A stretch of 64,000 bases of DNA from Verpa conica (lineage: Eukaryota; Ascomycota; Pezizomycetes; Pezizales; Morchellaceae): positions 1,167,001-1,231,000 of the forward strand of contig JAUFSD010000005.1 in NCBI GenBank assembly GCA_033030425.1. Direction: 5' to 3'. Each line of letters begins with the position of its first letter. Within the stretch, counting starts at the first letter, position 1. The notes beneath the pieces were generated by a model that ran no database searches, had not been told where the DNA came from, and saw nothing but the letters and a program-made list of their open reading frames with translations. This document shows positions 22,641 through 34,164 of the stretch, one piece after another. Position numbers and translations under genes: made by a program.

Positions 22641-22768
22641 GTGGGATATCAGCGCAGCTGAAAGATTAGTTTAGGGAAAATGATAGTGGAGTCTTTAGCA
22701 CAGCTAAAAGGTTGTGAGTTGGTTGGTCTATTGTTCTTTGTTGTGAAGCAAGATGATGACTCTTTATA
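22641..22768 (-). promoter_or_regulatory. TATA plus two leader motifs of gene 22558
   Basis: On the minus strand TATAAA (22768-22763) is followed 58 bp later by AGCTGTGCTAAAGACTCC then ACTATCATT (22705-22678). A second, shorter copy CAGCTGCGCTGATATCCCAC lies at 22660-22641. Confidence 0.6.
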
Positions 22769-23913
22769 TCTTTCAGGCGGTTAGCAGGGCTTAGCCGCTA
22801 AGTGTTTACCTACAGCAAGCGACAATCGGGTCATGCGCGAGGCGTCCTAACGGCTGCGGCAATGGGATTCTAATTGGGCGGCGTTCAATCAGGACGGAAC
22901 TCCGGCTCTAATTCAAAGCTCAGACAGCTGTAGACCGGGTATCTGTATTATAAAGGTGAGAATCTTTAGACAATGCTACAAAAAGAGGCCCAATACTTTA
23001 CAGACTTGCAAACGTCATCTTGGGTATTAGGCACTGCCAAGACAAAGTTCGGGTATTTTCAAAAGGACCCGAATCATTGGCGTGTATGTACCAAGATACT
23101 ACGCCCAACTTCCCTGCATGATTGCCTATCTTAACACCTACGACGCCACTTTCTTATATCCTTAGTCCTCTACGGCGGGATTAGGCCAACGTCGGCGTCC
23201 GTCCTTAGCGCGACTTTCCAAGATTTCTTTAAGGCAGGCTCTCTTCTCCGGGTCCTAGCCTATCCATCGATACCAGCGTCTATATTGCTGTTCTACTTCG
23301 ATTGGCCTCTGTTTTCTACCTTTGGGCCTTGAACTTCAAGAAATCCCATGTATTCCAGTCGCTAGGATGCTCCATGTGCCTTGTACCTAGAATTAATGGT
23401 ATTAGAGCTGTTTGAAATATTACGTGATTACAGTAGGGCCGGCGATCCTTACCAGATTCAAGTACGATACATTGTAATTAGTAGTTTATTAGGACATACC
23501 CAGTTTAATAATAGGGTGTGTATTATGGTTGATTCATTCATTCATAAGCAATAGGTGGCGAGTCATGCATAGATCCTCACTCGAACAAACGCCAAGCCCA
23601 CCCCTACTGACTTATACTATGTATGGACAGGACGTTGTACAGGATAGGCTAGGGCTAGTTTATACCTGATACAATTATATGCAGAGATTTGACATAGCTA
23701 GATCTATAATTTTATTAAACGAGTACTGTATATTCTCCTATAGATGGGCTGGCGCATTGTTAAAGACATGTCACGGTTTCCAGATCACAAACAGGCTCTA
23801 ACTCGCGTGGTGAAAACACTGTAATCATTTGTATCTAATCCCCATAGAATCTTTTCCACATACATGCTAATATATAACCAACATAAACCTATATAGCAGC
23901 CACTTGGCGTGAC
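22769..23913. other. Intergenic
   Basis: No supportable gene in about 1.1 kb. Confidence 0.4.
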
Positions 23914-24498
23914 TTATCGCCTACCACGTCCATTCTTCTTTCCACCACCAGGTCCCTTGCCTGGACCACCTCGACCGCCTGGACCCTTTCCTGGGCCACC
24001 CGGACCACCCTTTGGACCCTTTCCTGGACCACCTCTCGGACCCTTTCCTGGACCACCTGGACCACCCTTTGGACCCCTCGGACCACCTCTTGGACCACCC
24101 TTTCCACCTGGACCCTTTCTTCCTGGACTGCCTGGTGGGGGAGCGACTGGTGGGGGAGCGCCCGCATCACCACCCTCCTCTCCACCCGGGGCTACAGGTT
24201 CTCCCGGTGGAGGGACGACAGGAGGAGCACCAGGACCAGGTACTCCCGGTGGGGGAACGACAGGAGGAGCACCAGGACCTCTTGGAGCGCCACCTCGTGG
24301 ACCACCACGACCACCTCCCTTACCCCCCTTAGGCGAGCGTGCAACAAGATTCGGAACATTGCGAGCGGCAATATCAGGGAAGTATCCAGCTGTATCACGA
24401 GCTGCTAGCGAGTTTGGCTCATCGCGGGGTATGAGACCAGCCGAGACGGTAATAGTGAGGAGTGCCATAGCGGCAGTGATAAGATTGGGAGTATGCAT
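23914..24498 (-). CDS. Secreted Gly/Pro/Lys/Arg-rich repeat protein
   Basis: I start at the ATG at 24498 because it places a signal peptide (MHTPNLITAAMALLTITVSA) first; an upstream ATG-less extension is open but unlikely. The protein has 194 aa. A pro-like part holds several single- or dibasic steps (LIPRDE, LAARD, IAARN, LVARSP). The rest is low complexity: GPGAPPVVPPPGVP units, then GGPRGGPRGPKGGPGG units, ending NGRGRR. The signal peptide (MxTPxLI) and the GPK/GPR repeats match the gene at 29556, so the two are probably paralogues. Collagen-like composition is visible, but a strict Gly-X-Y register is not kept. Function unknown. Confidence 0.6.
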   Translation of the reverse strand: MHTPNLITAAMALLTITVSAGLIPRDEPNSLAARDTAGYFPDIAARNVPNLVARSPKGGKGGGRGGPRGGAPRGPGAPPVVPPPGVPGPGAPPVVPPPGEPVAPGGEEGGDAGAPPPVAPPPGSPGRKGPGGKGGPRGGPRGPKGGPGGPGKGPRGGPGKGPKGGPGGPGKGPGGRGGPGKGPGGGKKNGRGRR

Positions 24499-24586
24499 AG
24501 TGATTGAGAGATTGTAATAGAAAGTAGACAATTTTTTTTAAAAAGAAATAAATAAAAAAAATGCGTTTATTTTGTGTAAAGGAGGA

Positions 24587-24738
24587 AACGAATGTGAAGT
24601 CTTAAAAAAAGCACAGCTTAAAAAAAAAGACGTTTGTCGAGAATAGAAGGAATGTGTGAAAAGTCTTAAGCACTGCTTAGATGACTCTCTTGGTTGATGG
24701 GTTTTCAAAAAGCTAGGCAGAGATATGTAACTTTTATA
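24587..24738 (-). promoter_or_regulatory. TATA plus two leader motifs of gene 24498
   Basis: On the minus strand TATAAAAG (24738-24731) is followed by AGCAGTGCTTAAGAC then TTTTCACACATTCC (24677-24650). A second copy, AGCTGTGC, seven T, AAGAC, TTCACATTCG, lies at 24618-24587. Confidence 0.6.
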
Positions 24739-27517
24739 CTGCCCAGCACTTGTTTACCGGAGTGGTATAGTTGGTTGTTCTATGAAAATTACGACGGCGG
24801 CGTGAGGTTCTGTTGACCTACTGCATGGTGAACGTTGACCGCCGAGAGAAGCCCCAATGGTTTATGCGGCGGGCACGCGGCTCTGTGATATCGATAAGTT
24901 ACCGGGCACCTTGGCACGACACAAGCATATGGCCCCCTGTAGTACATGTATGCATACGGAAACTTAGCAGAAAATGTGGGGTCTCAAGCTTCTTGTACCG
25001 ATAACGGGTGTTACATGCAGCTTTTCACGACTAAGATCCACTTTTTACCCCGTGCTGTCCCAGGCCGAGATGTTCCGTGAAGACTGATGTCTTAGGCATG
25101 TAAACAGTACTTTCGGTAACGGAACAGGCTAGGGTAGCGTCTGAATAGTATGGAACCCTGAGAACATCAGGTTTCATTCATGCTTCATAGTATGTATTGT
25201 CAAATTGAAATCTTTTCTTAAACTTTCTCGCCGCTTTGTCGCCACCGTATAGGCCCTCGACTACATCTAGCTACTATATCAAATTAATAGTTGTAGTATT
25301 ATATGGCCGGGAATCGCTGGTTCATATTGTTTTTTAATCAACGCTATTCTAAGACAATCGCTTAAACAAGGCTCAACCGCTTCAACTTCACCTCTATGCT
25401 GCACTATGTAATCGTTACATATCCCTTACCCTTGATTATACTGTCACCCCACTGTTTATACCTAGAAAAAGTGAAGCCTATCGGCTGAGAACACCTGATA
25501 GGATCAGCTCCACCCGTAAAATATCCCCAATACATAAAAATAAATAATATTTTCAAAACTACAAAATACTTCAAGTATATTTAAAACTAGTGCTGCAAAT
25601 TAACTCCGTTCTTTCCCATACTCTCTCAGTAGCTCTAACACAGTAGCTCTAACACAGAGTTATGCATACCTCCCAAAATGTATCCTCCTCCACAGAGAAG
25701 ACACGATTAGTGCCAATCCCATCAAAATCACACCACGGAAAACCTCCGCACCGCCGGTCTACACCATAACCACTCTCTGCAAAGCCACCTCGCCACATAT
25801 TGCCTAACAAGCCGCGTCATGTATATGCATTCACCCTAGCATAGTCTAACGACCCCCAACTGCTAACTCTAATATACGAAGCTGCATATGGCAAGATTGG
25901 CCGGAGTTGGGGGCCTTCGGCCGCCAACCCAGGCTCTCCCTCTTTGTATGGCTGAACATGGTTAATTCAGCTATCGCCAACGCCAGTTCCCCCACTACGG
26001 AGAATAATTTAGGCGGCAGGGACGGTGATGGCGATGTATATATGGCTGGTTGACGGGAGAGACATGCCGAGATGAAGGGGGGTGGAACATGATGTGGAGA
26101 GTCTCGGAGTGTTTATAATACTAGCTGTATGTCATCCTGCAAACATTGGTTCTAGATCCTCTCCTTCTCCTTCTGTTCTGCATTATAGACCTACTGTTTT
26201 TGAGAGATTGCGGTGGCACTTACTAAGAACCATTCACGATTGGTGTAGAATACACCCTCATGATGCGATGCTATGGTATCGTTGACAGACGTAATTACTC
26301 ACCTGAGAATACACCAGCCGCAGCTCACCACCGACATACAAAGATCATCACAAACACCGGCTCACCCTCACATCTCGTAAGAGTTCATCATATATCCAGT
26401 ATCTACTCATAGTACTCAATATGTCTGGGGCGCCCATAACGCGTATCCACCCATGAGTATGACAACATCCGAGACGACCGGTTCACGACTTTCTAGCTCC
26501 AGTAATCACTCCCAAAGTTTATGGTTCTCTGGACGATGCGAGTAAATTACAAAAGGGGTTAGATGTAATGGTTGCGTACGCGTCACGAAATTTATGGGTA
26601 AATAAAAATGCACCGAATACATAATACCCGGCCCCCCCATATAATACTAAAAATAGTATATTCATATCCCAGGGTGAGCATAATAACATGAGCCAATTAC
26701 ATAGCCATGTCTCAGAAAGATAGTACTCATTAGGTCGGCATGCCAAGATTCACTCCATAGACGTCACGTGAGTCCGGCTAGTTTACCGTGTTGACTTTCC
26801 TGAAGTTGGTGAATAGCCTTTATCGTGTGTGGAGGGGGGAGTATTTTATACTGTCCAAGGTTTTTAGAGCACTAGTAGTATAGCTGTGTCTAACTAATTC
26901 CTGAAGCTCCATGGCAACAGCTCCCTGCAATTTCATCACCAGAAATGCTAGCATTTATGCAAGAATAAATTAACCGAATAAAGAGATTGTTAAGAATACA
27001 AATATGCAAAAAATCTGAGAAGAAAATCGCTTTGTGACTATTTGACCTATATAGTGGCTGGGCTTGAAAATTTCCGCTAGCTAACATCTCAACAAACGCC
27101 TCATTGACTCTAGCCCATCAACCATATAATAAAATAATCAAAAGCTCAGAGGGTATGGAATCTAGAGTACAAAATGGATATCTAACCTGGGGTTATTACT
27201 ACATTCTTTGTCTACCTAGGCACTTAGAGTTATTCATGAATCTTTGGGGGTAACTCTCTACATGCCTAGGAACCTTTTTTTAGGGTCAAATGACCACATT
27301 TGGCTTATCCAAAATATATGCCTCCTTTGTGGTCGCTGATGCAACTTAAGAAATAATCGTTGCTATTGATGGGCAGAAATTAGTTAGACACGGCTAAAGC
27401 TTCTAGAAGAATATCACACCCTAGAATCTATCCTCAACCCGGTTTCCTACGTTTTAGCGGCTGCCTGCGTGGGGAGCTTGGCCGCTTGGGTTAGGGTTTT
27501 GTATTATAGGCGATATT

Positions 27518-27932
27518 ATGTCTAAAATTAATTATAACCAATTTAGAGATGAGAAATATCAATCTGCGAAGAGTGACAAATCCGAAAATGATATTGATGT
27601 CTACAGAAGAAAAATTCATCCCTATATACTATTTAGACTCCTCCGAAAAGACAGGTATCATTGTGGCGATGGATTTTGGTTTACGCCACTAACGCGTGCC
27701 ACAGTATGTCTACCAACCTGGGTCGGAATATTCCTGCACCCAATATCTTGGCTTAGAGAGGAAAGATCGCTGGTACACTAACCAGCTCGATGAGCTTATA
27801 TTTTCAATAAGCTTTTTACTGGGACTGAGTACCCGCGTGGGGAAATCTACCGGTCCCGATGGGAACATACATGTATCCATGCTCAACTTACCTGTGCGAG
27901 TGGTTGCCAATATATATACATCTCGTAAGTAG
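27518..27932 (+). pseudogene. Possible small gene or fragment in two frames
   Basis: Two overlapping frames look protein-like: DEKYQSAKSDKSENDIDVYR then YVYQPGSEYSCTQYLGLERK. I could not find an intron that joins them in frame, so this may be a frameshifted remnant or chance. Confidence 0.2.
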
Positions 27933-28030
27933 CTCCTGCGCGGCTCTTTTTTCACGAGAATGGTCCACTAAGTAGTTTTTCAGAAAATAAATTAAAATTA
28001 CCATAGTTATAAACCTACGCTGAGGTTATA

Positions 28031-28064
28031 CTACTACTACTACCACTACTACTACTACTACTAC
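28031..28064. repeat. CTA trinucleotide microsatellite
   Basis: About eleven CTA units, interrupted once by CCA. Confidence 0.8.
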
Positions 28065-29342
28065 AATAAAGCCAGTATTACACCTACATTCTGTCATCTT
28101 GTTGGGCAAAGTATTTGTACTTAGGAGGTATCAAAAACAGTCGCGATACTATGTAAAGGTGCAGATGGATTAGCGAGACCGCGCCGATGAATGAATTAAC
28201 TAACCATAAATACATGGAGCCTCTCGGCTAAGATATTTTATCAACAAAAACAAAGATTAAACACTTAAAACACGAGTAACTGAAATTTAGACCCTTAGTT
28301 CAACTTTTCCACCTCGCTCACTTCCCTCAAGACCGTGCCCATATAAAGTAGGTAAAAATATCAATACTACCTAATAACAGAACCTTTGTCACAAATTTGA
28401 AGTTGAGACAGATGTGCTTCGCTTTTCCCATCACATTAATGAGGCTTTGGTTGCATCATGTACCGACCTGTTCAGTTTCCTCCGGGCTGGAGTGGCAGAG
28501 AAACTTTGCATATGGGGGCTTGGTCTGTAAGTGCCTGTTAGTTAAATGTGAGTGATGAACTATGACCCGATCACCGGTCGTGCCGCATCCAAAGAATTAG
28601 GGCGGTGAACCCCGGCTGGGATCTGGTTCCCGGATACCCGAGTTTATGCGATGGATGCGGACATAGAGGGCGCAAGGTCTTGGCACTGCGTTAATGAGGC
28701 TTACAATCCTGTCAGTACATCGTAGCACAGCATTCTCTCTACTTGCTTTCATATACACGGAGGATTATATTAAGGATTTAAGAATGGCTGACATGAGGCA
28801 ACGACATAACCTACGCCAAAGTGAAATTCGTGTGATTGTATGTACGCATGCCGTGTGTTTCTCTTTCGGTGTTAAGACGTATATTTGGCCCGGGTTTTAC
28901 TCGAGATTCTACACGCGGTCTCCTGGTGCTCGCTAAACGTTACTACTTATTGGGGTTCACCTGGGAATAATGCATTTACTGTGGCGCGACTATTGTAGGA
29001 GATGCTTGGCTTGGCTTGGCACTGGCGCATGTGGCGCATAGTCGCGTAGACCATCATAAGCGAATCACAATCGGGCCATAGGAGGCCTAATGCAACCTTG
29101 GCTGAGTGAGCCGGTGTCGATAGCATGTGGCACAATTAATACTATCTTTATCACTAACAATCACTTTGCAGAGGGCACAGAGGATGAAGAAACAGCTGGC
29201 AAAAAAAAACATGCTCTTTACGGGAAGAAACAACCGCCGCTATGAGAACGCCTAGCCGGTGATTCTGACGCCAAGATATGCCCGGTATCCATCGCACTTC
29301 TAACCTGTGTAGCAGTACCATATTTCGCTATATGGTCCCACC

Positions 29343-29440
29343 TATATAATTGACCTTCTTCCACCCCCCTCAGAGTCCATTCTTCACCCATCACTCACAT
29401 CAACTGTCTTCGAGCTGTGCTTCAGACAACATCCATTCAT
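29343..29440 (+). promoter_or_regulatory. TATA plus shared leader motif of gene 29556
   Basis: TATATAA (29343-29349) is followed 64 bp later by AGCTGTGCTTCAGACAAC then ATCCATTCATT (29413-29441). Confidence 0.6.
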
Positions 29441-29555
29441 TACCTTGCTTTTCATTCATTCACTCATTACAACACATTCCTTTTTTATTTTATTTTTATT
29501 TTTACATCCTCTCTCTAAACGAATTTTTATATAACAAACCTTCAAACCACACACA

Positions 29556-30074
29556 ATGTATACCCCAAAGCTCATCGCTCTTTTCGTTGCCGTTTTGGCA
29601 GTCGTCGTCGTTGCGGAACCCACCGGGACAGCCTACCCAAAAAACATCGACGTCGAGGACTACAAACTCAGGCATAAACTCGCCGTCCGTGATGCACCAG
29701 TGCTTCTTCCCCGCGCTCCTTTCCGTCCCGGGGGCAAAGGCCCAAAGAGGGGAGGCCCAAAGAGGGGAGGTCCAAAGAGGGGAGGCCCAAAGAGAGGAGG
29801 CCCTAAGAGGGGAGGCCCTAAGAGAGGTGGTCCAAAGAGGGGAGGCCCAGGACGAAAGGGTCCGGGTGGTCCGGGTGGTCCAAGGGGTCCGAAGGGAATG
29901 GGTGGTCCGAGAGGTCCGAAGGGTGGCCCGAGGGGTGGTCCGAAGGGTGGTCCGGGTATGCCTCCCCAGGCTCCTCCGGCTCCTCCAGCTCCGGTTCCAG
30001 CCCCGCCTGCTGATGTGGCACCAACCGATGAGGCCCCAGCTGCTGAGGGTGATGAGGCCCCTGCATCGACTTAA
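29556..30074 (+). CDS. Secreted protein with PKRGG repeats
   Basis: A single exon gives 172 aa. MYTPKLIALFVAVLAVVVVA (1-20) is a signal peptide before EPTG. A pro-like segment (NIDVEDYKLRHKLAVRDAPV) ends at basic sites. Seven tandem PKRGG units follow, each with a KR pair, the site cut by Kex2-like proteases. A GPK/GPR-rich stretch (GGPRGPKGMGGPRGPKGG) and an Ala/Pro-rich acidic tail (DVAPTDEAPAAEGDEAPAST) end the protein. It resembles the gene at 24498 in signal peptide and repeats. Repeated dibasic-flanked cores are a feature of fungal peptide precursors, but GGP is very short for a product. A role as a basic extracellular polymer-binding protein is as likely. Confidence 0.62.
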   Translation: MYTPKLIALFVAVLAVVVVAEPTGTAYPKNIDVEDYKLRHKLAVRDAPVLLPRAPFRPGGKGPKRGGPKRGGPKRGGPKRGGPKRGGPKRGGPKRGGPGRKGPGGPGGPRGPKGMGGPRGPKGGPRGGPKGGPGMPPQAPPAPPAPVPAPPADVAPTDEAPAAEGDEAPAST

Positions 30075-31817
30075 GTGGTAGTTGTGGTAGTTGTGGTTGT
30101 AGTGACAGAAGTTGCTTTTTGAATTCATGTACGGAGGAAGGCTTGTAGGGTGGCGTTAGGATAGATACTTGATATGAAGAATGATTATGAATTTTGGGGC
30201 GATACCTTGAGCTTATAAAAGTGACTTTGTACCTTTGTGATGAAAACTACAAATTTGGTGTCCCTGGCCGTACTAGAAATACTGCTTTCTAGAACATTTA
30301 CCGATAATTATTTAGTAAGACCCTGTAGATACTAGAGAGGAATAGTATTACGTATGGTAATACTATTGACTATTGACTATCGGCTCGAGTGTAGAGTCAT
30401 TATCAACTCAGTACGTAGACTATCTCACAAAGAGCTTAATATTTACTACGTGGACTATTACTTGCAGTATTTAATAGGATATCAACTTATATGTAGCCTA
30501 GTATTATCAACTAGTGCTATTTTTAAACAGCATAGATAGAGAACTTTCTTGAGATAACGCACTTGGCCTGTATATATGCCTTCATAGTCAACACAAAGGT
30601 ACTTTATTCTAAGCAGCCCACGTAGCTTTACTATCGCCAAACTATCATCCATTTGTTGTAAGTTTTGTTTGACCCAACAGTATTTCTAATCCGAGTCATG
30701 ACTCATGAGTGTAGTGGCATGGCCGTCGCACTGGAATTCTTTAAAAATACATCTGTTTAATGTATGTAGGGTTATACAGGGTGCCCATAGATATTTTGGG
30801 GACTTACTATATATGTTATTCAAGTCTTGTGGTTGACGTCTTACCTTGACAAACCTACATGTATCAATGAATCTAATTTTTTTATGAGTGTCTTAAACTG
30901 GGTTTGACGCATTTACTGCTCCATACGTGTTTATTCAATTCATCTGTCACAGCTTACAAGATGGCTTTCATAGAATTTTATATAGGAACTGCGTATCATA
31001 AATACTTGAATCATAAATGAAGTAATAATCACTCTATATGCTGTTCTATCAAATAAAAGCCTGGTCACTCAGCTACTAAACCAATTCATTGGCCACTATA
31101 TAAACTCTTATGAAAACCGCAAAGGTTAAACTTATATTTACTTCTCAGATATTCACCTTTTCAGTTTCCATAATCTGAATATTATTGAGCTACTAGACCT
31201 ATGGTTTGATAGGGTTTATAGTAGGATTTGGAATGCTAAAAATGGTATGTCTCATAAGAGTAAACCATAAGGCCTAAAAGATATTTTATTAGCATCGACG
31301 AGATATAAGTAGTGTTACCATCGGTCTATGGGATTATAGTACGATAGTGGTGGCTGTGATAAACGCCATCGTGTTTCATAGTGCTGCTGTACGGCAAAGT
31401 TCGGATGTATTGAAGTGGCACCTGTTTAGAGGCTCTATCATTTCGCCAAGAGTCCGTCTCGTGCTATATTTAGCCCTTCGGCAAGGGGGCTTGGCACAAG
31501 ACCGAGTGAGGGTCTGTGGCTTAATGGGTTAGGGTTCTGTTAGTCCCAACAAGGCAATATTCCTATGTATCTTTGCGGAGATATTTCTCAGAATGACCAC
31601 GGCGCCATTGCTGAGATTCGTGCATAGGGATCACCGCTTCGTACTGGATTCGGTTAATTTTGTGCTTTCTGATTTATCTTAGAATGAAAGTTTTATTCTA
31701 GTGTTTATGGGAATTACTTCAATTCTGATAAGAGAGAATTACAAATAATCTGGGTAGGAAATATCCCAAGTACATAATCTCAGTACACCAAATAAATTAC
31801 TAGTGAGTACAGATCAA
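30075..31817. other. Intergenic
   Basis: A/T-rich with no supportable gene in 1.7 kb. Confidence 0.4.
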
Positions 31818-32135
31818 TCATCGGCCCTTAAACTCATAACTGAAAGGATTAAAGTTGTGTTTAACCCCCGGAGCACTCCGCACACTCATCGCATACACTG
31901 GGTGTGTACCAACACCTTTAAACACCGAGTCATTGAAATTGATATTGGTAGCTCTCTTACTCAATGAGGTAAGTGCTTTCTGATTTGGCGGCTCAGGCCG
32001 AGCTGGGGTTGTGAACGGATCAGTATTGCGCTGTGGGGTAGAGGGGAGTAGAGGGTTTGTTGCTAGAATACGGCCACGAACCGGAGCTCCGGGGATACTG
32101 ACTGGGGCTTTAGAACGAGGTGGAGTTTGGAACAT
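31818..32135 (-). CDS. Small unknown protein, Pro/Arg-rich start
   Basis: A single exon gives 105 aa with no signal peptide. The N-terminal half is Pro-rich with Thr-Pro sites (MFQTPPRSKAPVSIPGAPVR; LPSTPQRNTDPFTTPARPEP), possible kinase targets. The C-terminal half is more folded in appearance (NINFNDSVFKGVGTHPVYAM). A TTTAAATAC box lies about 100 bp upstream. Not recognised. It could be the last exon of a longer gene. Confidence 0.45.
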   Translation of the reverse strand: MFQTPPRSKAPVSIPGAPVRGRILATNPLLPSTPQRNTDPFTTPARPEPPNQKALTSLSKRATNINFNDSVFKGVGTHPVYAMSVRSAPGVKHNFNPFSYEFKGR

Positions 32136-32941
32136 CTTTGTTGGTATATAAGGCTTTTGTATAGGAATACTTGGTGTAGCCAGTGTTGGAATAGAAGGTA
32201 CTGGTATGTTGTGGAAGAGTGAAGATGGACGTATGGTATTTAAAGGGTGGTTGGCCTGGTGACTAATTCAAGATTCGGAATAACTGTGGTCTTGAAACGA
32301 GGACTCTGTATGGGTTGAAAGTTGAGATTGTAAATAGTGTTCCATAGTCTGTTGATTTTCTATGAGCGCGCAGGGTTTGAAATAAGCCTGTTTGCTGAAA
32401 TGATGAAACCAAACCTCGCATTAAGAGAGGTTTCAAGAGATGTTCAGTCCCACGGACCATTTAGTGATCAAAACGAGTTTAGAATACCGTTTCTTTGCTA
32501 TCTAATTTGGTTTTAGGTATGAACCGGCCAGGCACCTGAAGTATCACCAATGTGCTTATGGTCTCTTGGGGTCTTCAAGAGATACCGGGTTTGAAAATGT
32601 CTTACGTTGATGCCCGTAGCCTTGCTTTGATTTAGTAGCGTCATGAAAGTACTCCTTGAGGCGGATCTGATCTCTCGGACTGGGTTAAGGTTAGGGCTAG
32701 ATAATATTTCGCAAAACTTTTTAATTTACTGATATTACAGGCGGGGTATACAGAAAGTGTTTCACGAAAATACAGTAAAGTTTGCGTATATGATGTTGAT
32801 AGCTATGAATCCCCCAAATACTGCCATGAGAACTTGATGAGAGTTCCCAGTTTGGTAAGTTGTAACGGACCCATGCGTTGCCAAGGTTCACTACAAACAT
32901 TAGCAGTGGTCAACTTAAGAACAAAGAAACCCCACCTAGTA
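32136..32941. other. Intergenic
   Basis: Holds the promoter of the gene at 32135. A 65-codon minus-strand frame at 32263-32460 has no support. Confidence 0.4.
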
Positions 32942-33328
32942 TTACAACTCGCCACTCTCTCTGGCCCTACCAATTGTATACACCCGAACCGACGTCCTAC
33001 GCCTCTTGAGGGCGTTTTGTTCCGCCGCGATTCTTTTTTGATCTAGTGCCCAATGCCGCATCTGATTCTCTGTGAGGAGAGGTACTTTATCCATATCAAT
33101 ATACGCCTGCAAGGCGTCTTCACCGTTGCGGATGCGTCTCAATATCTCTTCAATAGCAGGGACTGGGTGATATAGCTCTTGGCCTGCGTCCTGGGGTATG
33201 GTGTTATCGCGCGTGAATAGTTTGATGAAGGCCAGACCTAGAGGTGAAATGATGACTGGTTTTATTATGGTTTCTTCAGCAGGAGGGTCCGTGGTGGCCT
33301 CGTTACTGGGGTACACTTTGAGATCCAT
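32942..33328 (-). CDS. Small unknown soluble protein
   Basis: A single exon gives 128 aa with no signal peptide or membrane segment. After an acidic, Pro-containing start, the body (IIKPVIISPLGLAFIKLFTR) is hydrophobic. Then come helical, charged parts (AIEEILRRIRNGEDALQAYI; MRHWALDQKRIAAEQNALKR) with a basic KRRR patch. Not recognised. Codon use and length suggest a real lineage-specific gene. Confidence 0.45.
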   Translation of the reverse strand: MDLKVYPSNEATTDPPAEETIIKPVIISPLGLAFIKLFTRDNTIPQDAGQELYHPVPAIEEILRRIRNGEDALQAYIDMDKVPLLTENQMRHWALDQKRIAAEQNALKRRRTSVRVYTIGRARESGEL

Positions 33329-33696
33329 AATCTTTGGGATGAGTGATGGTTGTTTCGAGTGTAACTGGGGCTGGAAGAAAAAAAAAATCTGAGGGTGTTT
33401 TAGAGGGTGATAGTTTTGGGGGGCTCTTGAAAATAATTATGCAACTAGTCGTAAGTCATGCAAGGAAACAAGGGGTATGTACATTCATTGATTTTTTCTC
33501 TAGTGGCTGCGGTACAAGACCCTCTAGATCACATGGAGATTGATTATTCTTTGATATTATTTGCTTTATTGACCATATACTACGATAGCTAGGGAAGAAA
33601 AAGTCATAGGAAACGACAAACATAATTATCTCATAATAGGTCTAAGGGGTATTGACATATATCAGTGGAAATTTAGAAAAGAAATATCACAATGTA
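33329..33696. other. Intergenic
   Basis: No feature seen. Confidence 0.4.
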
Positions 33697-34164
33697 TCAG
33701 TATCTCGGGTCGTCGGTACGATAAAGGTTAACCTCTGCCACAGTGCCACCTGGGATGGGGATCCGGACCCTGCCCTCGACACGGTCATACTTTTGAACAA
33801 CACATCTCTCGATAAGCGCCTTGAACGCCAATACCACGTATTTAATATGTAGTACATCATCTGCTTTGTATCGGATTGAAGAAGTTTTGACAGATCCCTG
33901 CTGTACATTACACCAGCCACCACTTGTCTTTGGGAAATTCTGGTTTGGAAGGCTTTCGATCTGGCGGGCAGAAATGCGTACATCTGGAACATGAGGGCTA
34001 TCAGAGACAGTATCGCACCTGACTCTAAGCTTTAGTGACTTTCCGAACATATCTAAGGTGTTGTAATCAAAGAATCCGCTCATATCCCGTCTATTGCTAG
34101 GTAATGAGTACGCCTGTAGGCTGAGTTGAAGAATGAAATAAGCGAGAATTATAAAGGACTTCAT
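33697..34164 (-). CDS. Secreted protein of 155 aa
   Basis: I use the ATG at 34164, which puts a signal peptide first (MKSFIILAYFILQLSLQAYS); the frame is open further upstream. The mature protein is of mixed composition with three cysteines (RVRCDTVSD, GGWCNVQQ, IERCVVQK) and a strand-rich look (ADDVLHIKYVVLAFKALIER; VRIPIPGGTVAEVNLYR). An RR pair follows the signal region (SNRRDMSG). It differs from the repeat-rich secreted proteins and looks globular. Its upstream region lacks the shared leader motif. Not recognised; an effector-like role is possible. Confidence 0.6.
   Translation of the reverse strand: MKSFIILAYFILQLSLQAYSLPSNRRDMSGFFDYNTLDMFGKSLKLRVRCDTVSDSPHVPDVRISARQIESLPNQNFPKTSGGWCNVQQGSVKTSSIRYKADDVLHIKYVVLAFKALIERCVVQKYDRVEGRVRIPIPGGTVAEVNLYRTDDPRY

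Larger units (their letters stand above)
24739..29342. other. Large gene-poor stretch
   Basis: About 4.6 kb with no convincing gene. It holds one possible gene fragment (27518-27932) and a CTA/CTAC microsatellite (28031-28064). Other frames are short and lack promoter signals. Confidence 0.4.

Noticed and set aside
26082..26746. Short frames on both strands.
   Set aside because: No domain, promoter or conserved context.
29350..30128. Long open frames overlapping the 29556 gene on both strands.
   Set aside because: They are shadows of the GC-rich repeat region; only the 29556 frame has a signal peptide and promoter.
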